Below are positions 1 to 6,812 of a stretch of DNA of 16,581 nucleotides, piece by piece. The stretch is from positions 1-16,581 of the forward strand of contig JAIUMB010000035.1 in the NCBI GenBank assembly GCA_022565745.1, in the 5' to 3' direction. The stretch comes from Cryomorphaceae bacterium (GTDB lineage: Bacteria > Bacteroidota > Bacteroidia > Flavobacteriales > Schleiferiaceae). Made by a program: the position numbers and the translations under genes. How positions within the stretch are numbered: position 1 is the stretch's first letter; the number at the start of each line of letters is the position of its first letter. The notes under the pieces were generated by a model that saw only the letters and a list, made by a program, of their open reading frames with translations, made no database searches and was not told the origin of the DNA.

Positions 1-41
1 CCAAACATTAACCCTAAAATTGACCCCTTTACAACCCCTAA

Positions 42-80
42 AGAAAAAAGCCTCTGTAATCACGTGAATTACAAAGGCTT
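42..80 (-). terminator. Rho-independent terminator of tRNA-Leu
   Basis: An imperfect inverted repeat lies just past the 3' end of the tRNA. AAGCCT (48-53) pairs with AGGCTT (75-80) and TGTAAT (55-60) pairs with ATTACA (68-73), with one mismatch between the two stems. Read on the minus strand, the hairpin is followed at once by a run of six T (42-47). This is the classic intrinsic terminator layout and fits a single tRNA transcription unit. The 41 bases to its left hold nothing I recognise. Confidence 0.75.
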
Positions 81-93
81 GTTTTTGTGGTAG

Positions 94-178
94 TGCCCGA
101 GACGGGACTTGAACCCGTACGACCGTAATGGTCAAGGGATTTTAAGTCCCTCGTGTCTACCAATTCCACCACCCGGGC
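94..178 (-). tRNA. tRNA-Leu (anticodon UAA)
   Basis: Read on the minus strand, this is an 85-nt class II tRNA. The 7-bp acceptor stem begins GCCCGGG and closes with TCGGGC-type pairing (one G-U), with discriminator A at 94. The D-arm contains GGTAGAC. The anticodon loop CTTAAAA sits on a GGGA/TCCC-type stem and gives anticodon TAA (Leu). A long variable arm and a T-arm with GGTTCAAGTCC follow. CCA is not encoded: the next bases on the minus strand are CTA. The gene has its own promoter box at 190-197 and a terminator at 42-80, so it appears monocistronic. Confidence 0.96.
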
Positions 179-189
179 CAATTGGGCGG

Positions 190-221
190 CAAATATACAG
201 TCAGCAAAACCATTTCCACAA
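190..221 (-). promoter_or_regulatory. Bacteroidetes-type promoter of tRNA-Leu
   Basis: The minus strand reads TATATTTG at 190-197, an exact match to the Bacteroidetes -10 consensus TAnnTTTG. A TTG lies 21 nt upstream (219-221), within the reported 17-23 spacing. Transcription would begin a few bases before the tRNA 5' end at 178. The element interleaves with the divergent promoter of the dioxygenase gene. Confidence 0.7.
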
Positions 222-230
222 GACAAATGA

Positions 231-238
231 TAAATTTG
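231..238 (+). promoter_or_regulatory. -10 box upstream of the 3-hydroxyanthranilate dioxygenase gene
   Basis: TAAATTTG matches TAnnTTTG and lies 53 bp before the ATG at 292. This would give a leader of roughly 45 nt that is A-rich and lacks a Shine-Dalgarno sequence. No TTG is found at the expected distance upstream, so the assignment is moderate. Confidence 0.5.
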
Positions 239-291
239 CAAAATTGATTCTCTATTTCGTAGCTTTGGTTAAAATTTAAACCGCAACATTT

Positions 292-822
292 ATGGCAATT
301 CAAGCGCCTTTTAACCTGAATCAGTGGATAGAAGATAACCGACATCTTCTTAAGCCACCGGTGGGAAATAAAAATTTGTACCCAGCAGGGGAGGATTATA
401 TCGTGATGATTGTGGGCGGACCAAACGCTAGAAAAGACTATCACTACAATGAAACCGAGGAATTGTTTTATCAATTAGAAGGCAATATTACCGTGAGAAT
501 ACAAGAAGATGGTAAGCCGCGCGACGTCAATCTCGGCCCCGGTGATATGTTTCTTTTGCCGCCCAATGTGCCACATTCACCCATGCGTTCAGAAGGTTCC
601 GTTGGTTTGGTGGTTGAGCGCGTAAGAAAGGGCAAAGGCATGAAAGACGGTTTGATGTGGTTTTGCGACAATTGCAATCATAAATTGCACGAGACGTATT
701 TTGAACTCAGCAATATTGAAAATGACTTTTTACCGAGGTTTAAGGCTTTTTATTCCGATGAAAGTTTGCGGACTTGCGATAAGTGTGGTACAGTGATGGA
801 AACGGATAAACGTTTCGTCTAG
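292..822 (+). CDS. nbaC: 3-hydroxyanthranilate 3,4-dioxygenase
   Basis: This 176-aa cupin opens the ring of 3-hydroxyanthranilate to 2-amino-3-carboxymuconate semialdehyde in the cytoplasm. That is the last enzymatic step of the kynurenine route before spontaneous closure to quinolinate for NAD, or entry into 2-nitrobenzoate/tryptophan degradation. The active-site residues are all visible: R47, metal ligands H51, E57 and H95, substrate-binding R99, and the conserved Glu at 109. The C-terminal rubredoxin-like metal site of bacterial members is intact (C125, C128, C162, C165). The length is normal for bacterial enzymes. The ATG at 292 follows an A-rich leader. No other kynurenine-pathway gene is nearby, so partners must lie elsewhere. 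The TAG stop coincides with the first bases of a repeat element. The equivalent gene symbol haaO is also used. Confidence 0.95.
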   Translation: MAIQAPFNLNQWIEDNRHLLKPPVGNKNLYPAGEDYIVMIVGGPNARKDYHYNETEELFYQLEGNITVRIQEDGKPRDVNLGPGDMFLLPPNVPHSPMRSEGSVGLVVERVRKGKGMKDGLMWFCDNCNHKLHETYFELSNIENDFLPRFKAFYSDESLRTCDKCGTVMETDKRFV

Positions 823-1012
823 TGAGTGGCTGACTATAAAGTCCGATAGCTGCGTTATGCTCAGTCCAAAATTTAGTCATTTACTCATGTAAACTCCTTA
901 ATTTTTGACTTTCGCAAGCCTTGCTCTCGAACTTTCTAGCCTAGCCACTATGCTTTATGAACAGTCGCTAGTGAGTGGCTGACTATAAAGTCCGATAGCT
1001 GCGTTACGCTCA
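819..1012. repeat. Palindromic intergenic repeat with a 45-bp direct repeat
   Basis: A 45-bp segment occurs at 819-863 and again at 968-1012 with a single mismatch (T857 versus C1006). The DNA between is strongly self-complementary. Outer stems pair GACT (832-835) with AGTC (963-966) and ATAAAG (836-841) with CTTTAT (953-958). The inner stem pairs AGTC/GACT (863-866 with 907-910), AAAATT/AATTTT (868-873 with 900-905), AG/CT, and TTTAC/GTAAA (880-884 with 889-893) around a TCAT loop. This looks like one complete ~149-bp unit followed by the first 45 bp of a second. It encodes no ORF of note. It resembles REP/MITE-like intergenic repeats, but the family is not identified. Confidence 0.75.
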
Positions 1013-1043
1013 ATTGTCTACAATCCCAACCAATTAAACGAAC

Positions 1044-1065
1044 ATTACAGCCTGGGCACTGTAAT
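1044..1065. repeat. 7-bp inverted repeat upstream of msrA
   Basis: ATTACAG (1044-1050) and CTGTAAT (1059-1065) form a perfect 7-bp stem with an 8-nt loop, 27 bp before the msrA start. No T-run follows. It could be a small operator, a leader hairpin, or debris of the neighbouring repeat; nothing decides between these. No TAnnTTTG box was found between 1013 and 1092, so msrA may be read from the dioxygenase promoter. Confidence 0.3.
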
Positions 1066-1092
1066 TAAAATGACCTTTAATGATTCATTTTT

Positions 1093-1659
1093 ATGTTTTA
1101 CATCATTCTAATTTTACTGCTCAACGCTTTTCAATCAACGCAACCAATACATATGGACAACAACAATTCAAATAGAGATACCGCCATTTTTGCTTCCGGA
1201 TGCTTTTGGGGTACCGAATATTATATGAAACGTGCCGATGGCGTAATTTCCACGCAGGTTGGCTATATCGGGGGGCACGTGGCCAACCCAAGCTATCGCC
1301 AAGTTTGTACGGGTACAACCGGCCATGCCGAAGCGGTACGGGTTATTTTTGACCCTAACAAAACCGACTACGAAACGCTTTGCCGACTGTTTTTTGAAAC
1401 CCACGACCCCACGCAACTCAACCGTCAAGGACCTGACGTGGGTACCCAATATCGATCGGCTGTTTTTGTGAAAAATGAAGAACAGAGAAAAATAACCGAG
1501 GCTTTGGTGCGTAAACTCATTGATCAAGGACTGCAAGTAGTCACTGAAGTCAATGAGCTATCTGAGTTTTATGTAGCCGAAGACTATCATCAAGACTATT
1601 ACGACAACAAAGGAGGTATGCCTTATTGTCACTCTTATACCAAGCGATTCAATGATTAG
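1093..1659 (+). CDS. msrA: Peptide-methionine (S)-S-oxide reductase MsrA, probably exported
   Basis: MsrA reduces methionine-S-sulfoxide in damaged proteins back to methionine. The signature GCFWG with catalytic C37 and nearby E42 is clear, followed by VGYIGG, the TGHAE motif and an EDYHQDYY segment. A Cys in the C-terminal PYCHSY motif (C179) is the likely resolving residue. The 188-aa length from the first ATG includes an N-terminal stretch of about 20 residues with a hydrophobic core IILILLL. This suggests export to the periplasm, although the N-region lacks Lys/Arg, so the signal peptide is atypical. An internal ATG at 1153 would give a cytosolic 168-aa form. The gene overlaps the next one by 8 bp (1652-1659), implying co-translation with a second protein-damage enzyme. 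Confidence 0.93.
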   Translation: MFYIILILLLNAFQSTQPIHMDNNNSNRDTAIFASGCFWGTEYYMKRADGVISTQVGYIGGHVANPSYRQVCTGTTGHAEAVRVIFDPNKTDYETLCRLFFETHDPTQLNRQGPDVGTQYRSAVFVKNEEQRKITEALVRKLIDQGLQVVTEVNELSEFYVAEDYHQDYYDNKGGMPYCHSYTKRFND

Positions 1660-2599
1660 ACACCTATATTTTTGTGCTTTTTTAGCTTTGTTGCCACTGT
1701 TTGGTTTTGGACAAACCTTTGGTATCGTTATTCACGGAGGAGCTGGAAATGGCATAAACCCTGAACAACTAAAAGGGGAGAAGGCTGAAGCCTACGATAC
1801 CGCACTTAACAACGCCATTCGCTTTGGGTACAGTTTGCTGGAAGACGGCATGGATGCTGTTTCCGTTGTTGAGGCCGTAATTGTGGAGCTGGAAAACAAT
1901 CCGCTTTTTAATGCTGGTCTTGGCGCAGTGGCCAATGCCAACAACGAAGTGTTCCACGACGCATCCATTATGCGTGGTTCCGACCTCAATGCCGGTGCTG
2001 TTGCCAATGTATTCGGTCCAAAGAACCCCATACAAGCAGCAATTGCAGTGATGGATAAAAGCAAACATGTTTTACTGTCCGGCAGAGGTGCCGAAGCTTT
2101 TTCTGCTTCCCAAAATGTAAGGATGCTTTCTGAGGCCGATAAAACGAATTATATTCAAGCCGCACCCCAGCCAAAGGTGAGTAAGAAGGGTACGGTAGGC
2201 TGTGTGGTATTAGACATGTATGGCGATTTAGCTGCCGGAACATCTACCGGCGGCACGGCTAAAAAACTTCCCGGTCGTGTGGGGGATAGCCCCATTATAG
2301 GGGCTGGTACTTGGGCCGACAATCGCAGTTGTGCAGTAAGTGCTACCGGAGATGGTGAGTATTTTATTCGTACAGGTGCAGCTCAGTACGTGGGCAGTAG
2401 TATGCGTATGCTGGAGCTTGATTTACAGACGGCCATCGAATCGTCCATTGTGGAAATTGATGAGCTTGGTGGTGAAGGTGGCTTGATAGGCATCGATAAG
2501 CACGGTAACATTGGTTGGCACTTCAACACCAAAGGGATGTTTCGCGCGGCCCATACTTCGGAAATGCCCAAGCCATTGGTTGAAATGTTCAGTAAATAA
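1652..2599 (+). CDS. Isoaspartyl peptidase/L-asparaginase (plant-type, Ntn hydrolase)
   Basis: A 315-aa member of the N-terminal-nucleophile type III asparaginase family. These enzymes hydrolyse isoaspartyl dipeptides and L-asparagine after self-cleavage into two subunits. Visible motifs are HGGAG (28-32), the NPLFNAGLGAV stretch (83-93), DASIM (103-107), and the autocleavage site KKG|TVG with T181 as nucleophile. TSTGGT (197-202) and LPGRVGDSPIIGAGT follow. Residues 1-20 (hydrophobic core from Y6 to F19, ending GFGQ) form a convincing signal peptide, so the enzyme should act in the periplasm. The ATG lies inside the msrA tail (ATGATTAG overlap), so translation is coupled. The residue before the nucleophile loop is Lys-Lys rather than the more usual Glu-His. 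Catalysis looks intact. Confidence 0.92.
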   Translation: MIRHLYFCAFLALLPLFGFGQTFGIVIHGGAGNGINPEQLKGEKAEAYDTALNNAIRFGYSLLEDGMDAVSVVEAVIVELENNPLFNAGLGAVANANNEVFHDASIMRGSDLNAGAVANVFGPKNPIQAAIAVMDKSKHVLLSGRGAEAFSASQNVRMLSEADKTNYIQAAPQPKVSKKGTVGCVVLDMYGDLAAGTSTGGTAKKLPGRVGDSPIIGAGTWADNRSCAVSATGDGEYFIRTGAAQYVGSSMRMLELDLQTAIESSIVEIDELGGEGGLIGIDKHGNIGWHFNTKGMFRAAHTSEMPKPLVEMFSK

Positions 2600-2623
2600 A
2601 GGAGATAAACCCGCGTATCACCC

Positions 2624-2631
2624 TATATTTG
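2624..2631 (+). promoter_or_regulatory. -10 box of engB
   Basis: TATATTTG is an exact TAnnTTTG match ending 15 bp before the ATG at 2647, implying a very short leader. The in-frame TTG at 2629 lies inside this box, which argues against an upstream start for the GTPase. No TTG is present at the ideal -33 distance. Confidence 0.6.
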
Positions 2632-2646
2632 CGGCAAATTCCCGTT

Positions 2647-3255
2647 ATGAATATCCATCAAGTGTCTTTTGTTAAAAGCAGCACCAATTTGTCCCAGTGT
2701 CCGGAGGCCAACAAACCAGAATTTGCCTTTATCGGTCGTTCTAATGTGGGGAAAAGCTCGCTGATTAACATGATTTGTCAGCGAAATAAATTGGCCAAAA
2801 CATCTACCAGACCGGGAAAAACACAATTGATCAATCACTTTATGGTCGACGATACTTGGTATCTGGTCGATTTACCGGGATATGGCTATGCAAAGGTTAG
2901 TAAAGACAAGCGTCGAACATTTAAGGGGATGATGCTAAACTATCTAGAAGGGCGAAGTACCTTGGTCAACACCTTCGTATTGGTCGATAGCCGTCATGAG
3001 CCTCAAACCGTAGATTTGGAGTTCATACGTTGGATGGGAGAGCGCGCCATTCCTTTTGCCATTGTCTTTACCAAAGCCGATAAACTGGGAAGAAACCAGG
3101 TGCAGTCTAACATTGCTAAATATAGAAAAACCCTCCTTAAGGAATGGGAGGAACTGCCCCCCATTTTCATAACCTCTGCTACGGAAAAAGAAGGTCGAGA
3201 GCCCATTCTCGATTACATTGCTGCGGTCTTAGAGCAAACAGAGCAAGAATTCTAG
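2647..3255 (+). CDS. engB: Ribosome biogenesis GTP-binding protein YihA/YsxC (EngB)
   Basis: A 202-aa small GTPase of the EngB family, needed for large-subunit ribosome assembly. The G motifs are in order: G1 GRSNVGKSS at 30-38, G2 TSTRPGKTQ, G3 DLPGYGYA, G4 TKAD and G5 SAT. The length is typical for the family. I use the ATG at 2647 rather than the in-frame TTG at 2629, because the TTG falls within the -10 box. The TAG stop (3253-3255) overlaps the stop codon of the convergent fhs gene in the palindrome CTAG, so there is no intergenic space or room for a separate terminator. Confidence 0.95.
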   Translation: MNIHQVSFVKSSTNLSQCPEANKPEFAFIGRSNVGKSSLINMICQRNKLAKTSTRPGKTQLINHFMVDDTWYLVDLPGYGYAKVSKDKRRTFKGMMLNYLEGRSTLVNTFVLVDSRHEPQTVDLEFIRWMGERAIPFAIVFTKADKLGRNQVQSNIAKYRKTLLKEWEELPPIFITSATEKEGREPILDYIAAVLEQTEQEF

Positions 3256-4919
3256 AAGAGTCCCTTTACAGTTCCACTTTCATCAATGTCGATGTTGTTT
3301 GCTGCCGGTGTTGCCGGAAGTCCGGGCATACGCAGTATTTCACCGGTAATGGGCACCACAAAACCTGCGCCGGCTGCAATTTCAATATCGCGTATGTTGA
3401 GTGTGAAGTCAGTGGCACGGCCCAATTGCTTGGGGTCGTCTGAGAAGCTGTATTGGGTTTTGGCGATACACACCGGCAGGTGGTTGAGGTTAAGTGCATC
3501 AATCTGGCGCAGGGCTTTTAACGCGTCATTGCCGTAGGTAACCGCTTTTGCCCCGTATATTTTTTTGGCGATGGTTTCAATTTTTTCTGTAATGGCGGCA
3601 TCGCGTTGGTACATCGGCGAAAAAGAAGCAGGGGCATTGTCACAGGCATCTACTACGGCCTTGGCCAAATCTTTTGCTCCATGACCGCCTTCTCCCCATA
3701 CATTGGCTATGATGGCGGTTACGCCAAGGCGCCGACAATGTTCAATAATGGCATGATGTTCTTCCGCACTGTCGTGCGTAAACGCATTGATGGCCACCAC
3801 CGGATTGTAGCCAAATTGTTGGATGTTTTCTATGTGCTTGTCTAAGTTTGCAAAGCCTTTTTCCAAATGATCCAGATGAGGTGTATTCAAGTCACTCAAG
3901 GCCATGCCGCCGTGGTATTTGAGGGCTCGTACGGTTGCCAATAAGACGACCGCTGAAGGCGTAAGTCCGGCTTCCACACACTTGATGTCGAGAAATTTCT
4001 CAGCCCCTAAATCAGCGCCAAATCCGGCTTCGGTAACGACGTAGTCGGCAAGTGATAATCCCATCTTGGTGGCCAATACCGAATTGGTGCCTTGGGCGAT
4101 ATTGGCAAAAGGACCACCGTGAAGAATGGCGGGCGTACCTTCGAGTGTTTGAACCAAATTGGGCTTAATGGCGTCTTTTAACAGGGTAGCCATTGCTCCT
4201 TCGGCATTGAGCTGGCGGGCATAAACGGGTTTTTTGTCGTAGGTGTAGCCGATGAATATATTACCCAGTCTTCGTTTTAAATCGCTTAAGTCGTTTGACA
4301 AACAAAGAATAGCCATCACCTCAGAAGCTGCGGTTATATCAAATCCGGTTTGTCGCATCATGCCGTTGGCTGTGCCGCCCATGCCCACAATAATTTGTCG
4401 CAAAGCACGGTCATTCATGTCCATCACCCGCTTCCAAACAACCGTTCTCGGGTCTATGCCTAAGTTGTTTTTTTTGCTTTGAATGTTGTTGTCAATCAAT
4501 GCGCTGAGCAAGTTATTGGCCTTTTCAATGGCCGAGAAATCACCCGTAAAGTGCAAATTGATGTCTTCCATCGGAATAACCTGCGAATAACCACCACCGG
4601 CCGCGCCACCTTTCATGCCAAAAACGGGGCCTAAGGAGGGTTCACGCAATACGGCAACGGTTTTTTTATCGATTTTTGACAATCCTTGAGCCAAGCCAAT
4701 AGACATGGTGGTTTTGCCTTCACCGGCCGGGGTGGGCGAAATGGCTGTTACCAGTATTAAGTGGCTTTTGTTAATGCGTTTGTGGTCGATTAAATCCAAC
4801 GGAAGCTTGGCTTTATCGTGTCCGTAGGGAATGATTTTGTCTGTCGATATATTGAGCTTGGCTGCTATCTGTTGAATGTTTTGCGGGGTAACCGATCTGG
4901 CAATGTCTATGTCGTTCAT
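3252..4919 (-). CDS. fhs: Formate--tetrahydrofolate ligase
   Basis: This 555-aa cytoplasmic enzyme makes 10-formyl-tetrahydrofolate from formate, THF and ATP, feeding purine and formyl-Met-tRNA synthesis. The P-loop TPAGEGKTT spans residues 63-71. The REPSLGPVFGMKGGAAGGG segment follows near residues 92-110, then the EDINLHFTGD motif, LHGGPFANIAQG and VTEAGFGADLGAEKF. The length is typical. The start is the ATG at 4919, 44 bp after the stop of the upstream outer-membrane gene on the same strand. No TAnnTTTG box is visible in that gap, so the two may be cotranscribed despite unrelated functions. The 3' end overlaps engB by 4 bp in convergent orientation. Confidence 0.97.
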   Translation of the reverse strand: MNDIDIARSVTPQNIQQIAAKLNISTDKIIPYGHDKAKLPLDLIDHKRINKSHLILVTAISPTPAGEGKTTMSIGLAQGLSKIDKKTVAVLREPSLGPVFGMKGGAAGGGYSQVIPMEDINLHFTGDFSAIEKANNLLSALIDNNIQSKKNNLGIDPRTVVWKRVMDMNDRALRQIIVGMGGTANGMMRQTGFDITAASEVMAILCLSNDLSDLKRRLGNIFIGYTYDKKPVYARQLNAEGAMATLLKDAIKPNLVQTLEGTPAILHGGPFANIAQGTNSVLATKMGLSLADYVVTEAGFGADLGAEKFLDIKCVEAGLTPSAVVLLATVRALKYHGGMALSDLNTPHLDHLEKGFANLDKHIENIQQFGYNPVVAINAFTHDSAEEHHAIIEHCRRLGVTAIIANVWGEGGHGAKDLAKAVVDACDNAPASFSPMYQRDAAITEKIETIAKKIYGAKAVTYGNDALKALRQIDALNLNHLPVCIAKTQYSFSDDPKQLGRATDFTLNIRDIEIAAGAGFVVPITGEILRMPGLPATPAANNIDIDESGTVKGLF

Positions 4920-4963
4920 TTTAATTGGATGCTGTTGTTAATGATGATAAGGTAATGTGAGGC

Positions 4964-6679
4964 TTAGAAGTCGGTGTACATATTTCCAAAGGGAATGTTT
5001 AATCCAAAGAAAAATGCATTCGCAGGGTAAGGGGTGTAATCGTCGCCAAGATCTACGTTGGTTTCTCTTCTGATGGTCATACCGGCTTCCAAGCGCATAC
5101 CCGTAGCGGCATTGACGATGTAACCGGCTCTAAACTGCAACATGTGGAGGGTGAAGGCTCCATTTTGACCGATAAAGTAACCAAGTGGATCTGTCTGCAA
5201 AAATGGATTATCTTCTCCGCGACTATAACTCCTCAATGGATCAGCACCATTGTTTGGACCGCCAAGGTCAAGACTTCTGGGTCCGGTTGAATAGAGCAGG
5301 TTGAATACCCAGCCTTTTCTCTGATAATTGAAGTGGAGCAGTGTTTCTCGAAAACTGGCACCCCAAGGGTGGGCGAGGGGAAGTCCGTGATGGGTGTAAG
5401 ATGTAGGTGTTCCTCTGTGCGAATACATAAACGGTCTGGCAGCATTGTGTTCTACGAGCAAATAAAGTCCGTCTATACCAAAAGCTTTGGGATATTTCAC
5501 CCCAAATTGCCAAGCGAAAAAGTTCAACCAATGGCCGTCTCCAAATTGTCGAAAGGCATCCAGTTGGAAGTCGTCTACAGCCAGCTGGGAGTAGACCTTT
5601 AAGCCTTTAAACAAGCGGTAAGATGATCCGGCGCCAATGAGCACATTCCCTCCGGCATAACCGCGCATACCTTCCAATGGCCGATACATGATGATGGGAT
5701 TGAGAAAATTAAGGTCAAACCCGTTGCCTTGTCCGGCTTCATCCGACCAAATAATGGTTTCAAAGAGGTTGACATTCCAGCGCTTGGTTACGTTCCAGCT
5801 CAGGTAGTGCATGGAGGTATACTTCATGGGGTAAACCCCGTCAGATCCTCGAAAAACAGGGTCCACATTGTTCATCAACGCGTAGATGTTGACGTACTTT
5901 ACTTTCCAAAACGTGGTTTCTATTCTGAAAAAACCATAAGGCATTGCATGATCACTCAAGAGCAGGGAACGATATCCTTCCCCAAAAAAGTGATTGCCAT
6001 GCCCCAGGCTAAAATTGAAGAATTTACTTGGGGTGTAACTTATTTCACCGGTTGCCATTCGGAAGTCGTGACCAAAATCTCTAAAGTCTTTACCGGGCGC
6101 AATGCCCAATACCTGATGAGGGCGATCGCGTGGTGCGTGCTGCGCAAAGGCATTATAGTTGTGTAAAAACACGGCCCTTTGATATGCGGGAAACTGTCCT
6201 TGCCCCTCAATTAAAGTGGATTGAAACGACACATTTTTCCCTATACGCCCTTTGACCTGTGCACCTCTAATGTTTAAAAAGGTATTCTGCCATGCTGAAG
6301 CTCTATCTTGTCCGAGCTGTACATTTAGAATGGGATTGGCGCTAAAGCTATAATCAGGGCCAACGACGCTTATGAAATCTTGATAAAATGCTTTTCTGTG
6401 AAAATAATTGGTATTGTTGGTATCGGCAAATCGATTTAACCGCGGTGATCGATATTCTTCAACGTCGCGAGCACGATAGGGGAGGATAGAACTGTGAAAG
6501 TTGTCTTCTTCCATCATTTTTTCTTCCATAAGCACACGATCGTCCCAAAACATGGGCAGGTAGTCGTATTGCGTACCAAAATGAGGATTGGCGGGTAAAG
6601 GGATGGTATCTGAATTCTCTTGAGCCCAAAGCATACAAGGAATGAGAATAAAAACAGGTAAAATTTTAACCATCGCCAT
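4964..6679 (-). CDS. RemB/Wzi-like outer-membrane beta-barrel protein
   Basis: A 571-aa protein with a signal peptide (about residues 1-20, ending MLWAQ). A long body rich in alternating aromatic/polar strands ends in Phe (GNMYTDF), the usual outer-membrane barrel C-terminus. Stretches such as TFLNIRGAQVKGRIGKNVSF, FGEGYRSLLLSD, LNPIIMYRPLE, NAARPFMYSH and PLAHPWGASFRE match my recollection of the Bacteroidetes family annotated as gliding motility protein RemB or capsule assembly Wzi-family protein. A role in binding or assembling surface polysaccharide is an inference. An alternative start is the ATG at 6673, two codons in, which also gives a good signal peptide. A -10 box at 6691-6698 implies a leader of only a few bases. 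The gene is divergent from a nucleotide-sugar dehydratase gene, which supports a surface-polysaccharide context. Confidence 0.75.
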   Translation of the reverse strand: MAMVKILPVFILIPCMLWAQENSDTIPLPANPHFGTQYDYLPMFWDDRVLMEEKMMEEDNFHSSILPYRARDVEEYRSPRLNRFADTNNTNYFHRKAFYQDFISVVGPDYSFSANPILNVQLGQDRASAWQNTFLNIRGAQVKGRIGKNVSFQSTLIEGQGQFPAYQRAVFLHNYNAFAQHAPRDRPHQVLGIAPGKDFRDFGHDFRMATGEISYTPSKFFNFSLGHGNHFFGEGYRSLLLSDHAMPYGFFRIETTFWKVKYVNIYALMNNVDPVFRGSDGVYPMKYTSMHYLSWNVTKRWNVNLFETIIWSDEAGQGNGFDLNFLNPIIMYRPLEGMRGYAGGNVLIGAGSSYRLFKGLKVYSQLAVDDFQLDAFRQFGDGHWLNFFAWQFGVKYPKAFGIDGLYLLVEHNAARPFMYSHRGTPTSYTHHGLPLAHPWGASFRETLLHFNYQRKGWVFNLLYSTGPRSLDLGGPNNGADPLRSYSRGEDNPFLQTDPLGYFIGQNGAFTLHMLQFRAGYIVNAATGMRLEAGMTIRRETNVDLGDDYTPYPANAFFFGLNIPFGNMYTDF

Positions 6680-6690
6680 TTAATTTGCTG

Positions 6691-6698
6691 CAAATATA
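6691..6698 (-). promoter_or_regulatory. -10 box of the RemB/Wzi-like gene
   Basis: The minus strand reads TATATTTG, an exact TAnnTTTG match, 12 bp before the ATG at 6679. No TTG is found 17-23 bp upstream. The expected transcript start (near 6684) gives an extremely short 5' leader, or favours the ATG at 6673. Confidence 0.55.
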
Positions 6699-6755
6699 AT
6701 TGCCGATTGTTTTTTTAAGTCACATTGTCAAAAGGTTATTTTTTAAAATTTCAAA

Positions 6756-6783
6756 TTTGTTTAATGAAAAAAATGTACATTTG
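6756..6783 (+). promoter_or_regulatory. Promoter of the nucleotide-sugar dehydratase gene
   Basis: TACATTTG at 6776-6783 matches TAnnTTTG. A TTTG at 6756-6759 lies 16 bp upstream, close to the consensus spacing. The leader to the ATG at 6813 is about 22-25 nt. Between this promoter and the divergent one at 6691-6698 lies a 57-bp A/T-rich stretch with T-tracts. Confidence 0.6.
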
Positions 6784-6812
6784 CAAACACTACTACCGCT
6801 ACTCCTCACTCA

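Noticed and set aside
2629..2646. Upstream TTG start for EngB giving six extra residues
   Set aside because: The TTG is part of the TATATTTG -10 box, so it would not be on the transcript; the ATG at 2647 gives the family's normal N-terminus.
5729..6166. 145-codon open frame on the plus strand, antisense to the RemB/Wzi-like gene
   Set aside because: It is entirely within the opposite-strand barrel gene, with no family motif and no promoter or start context.
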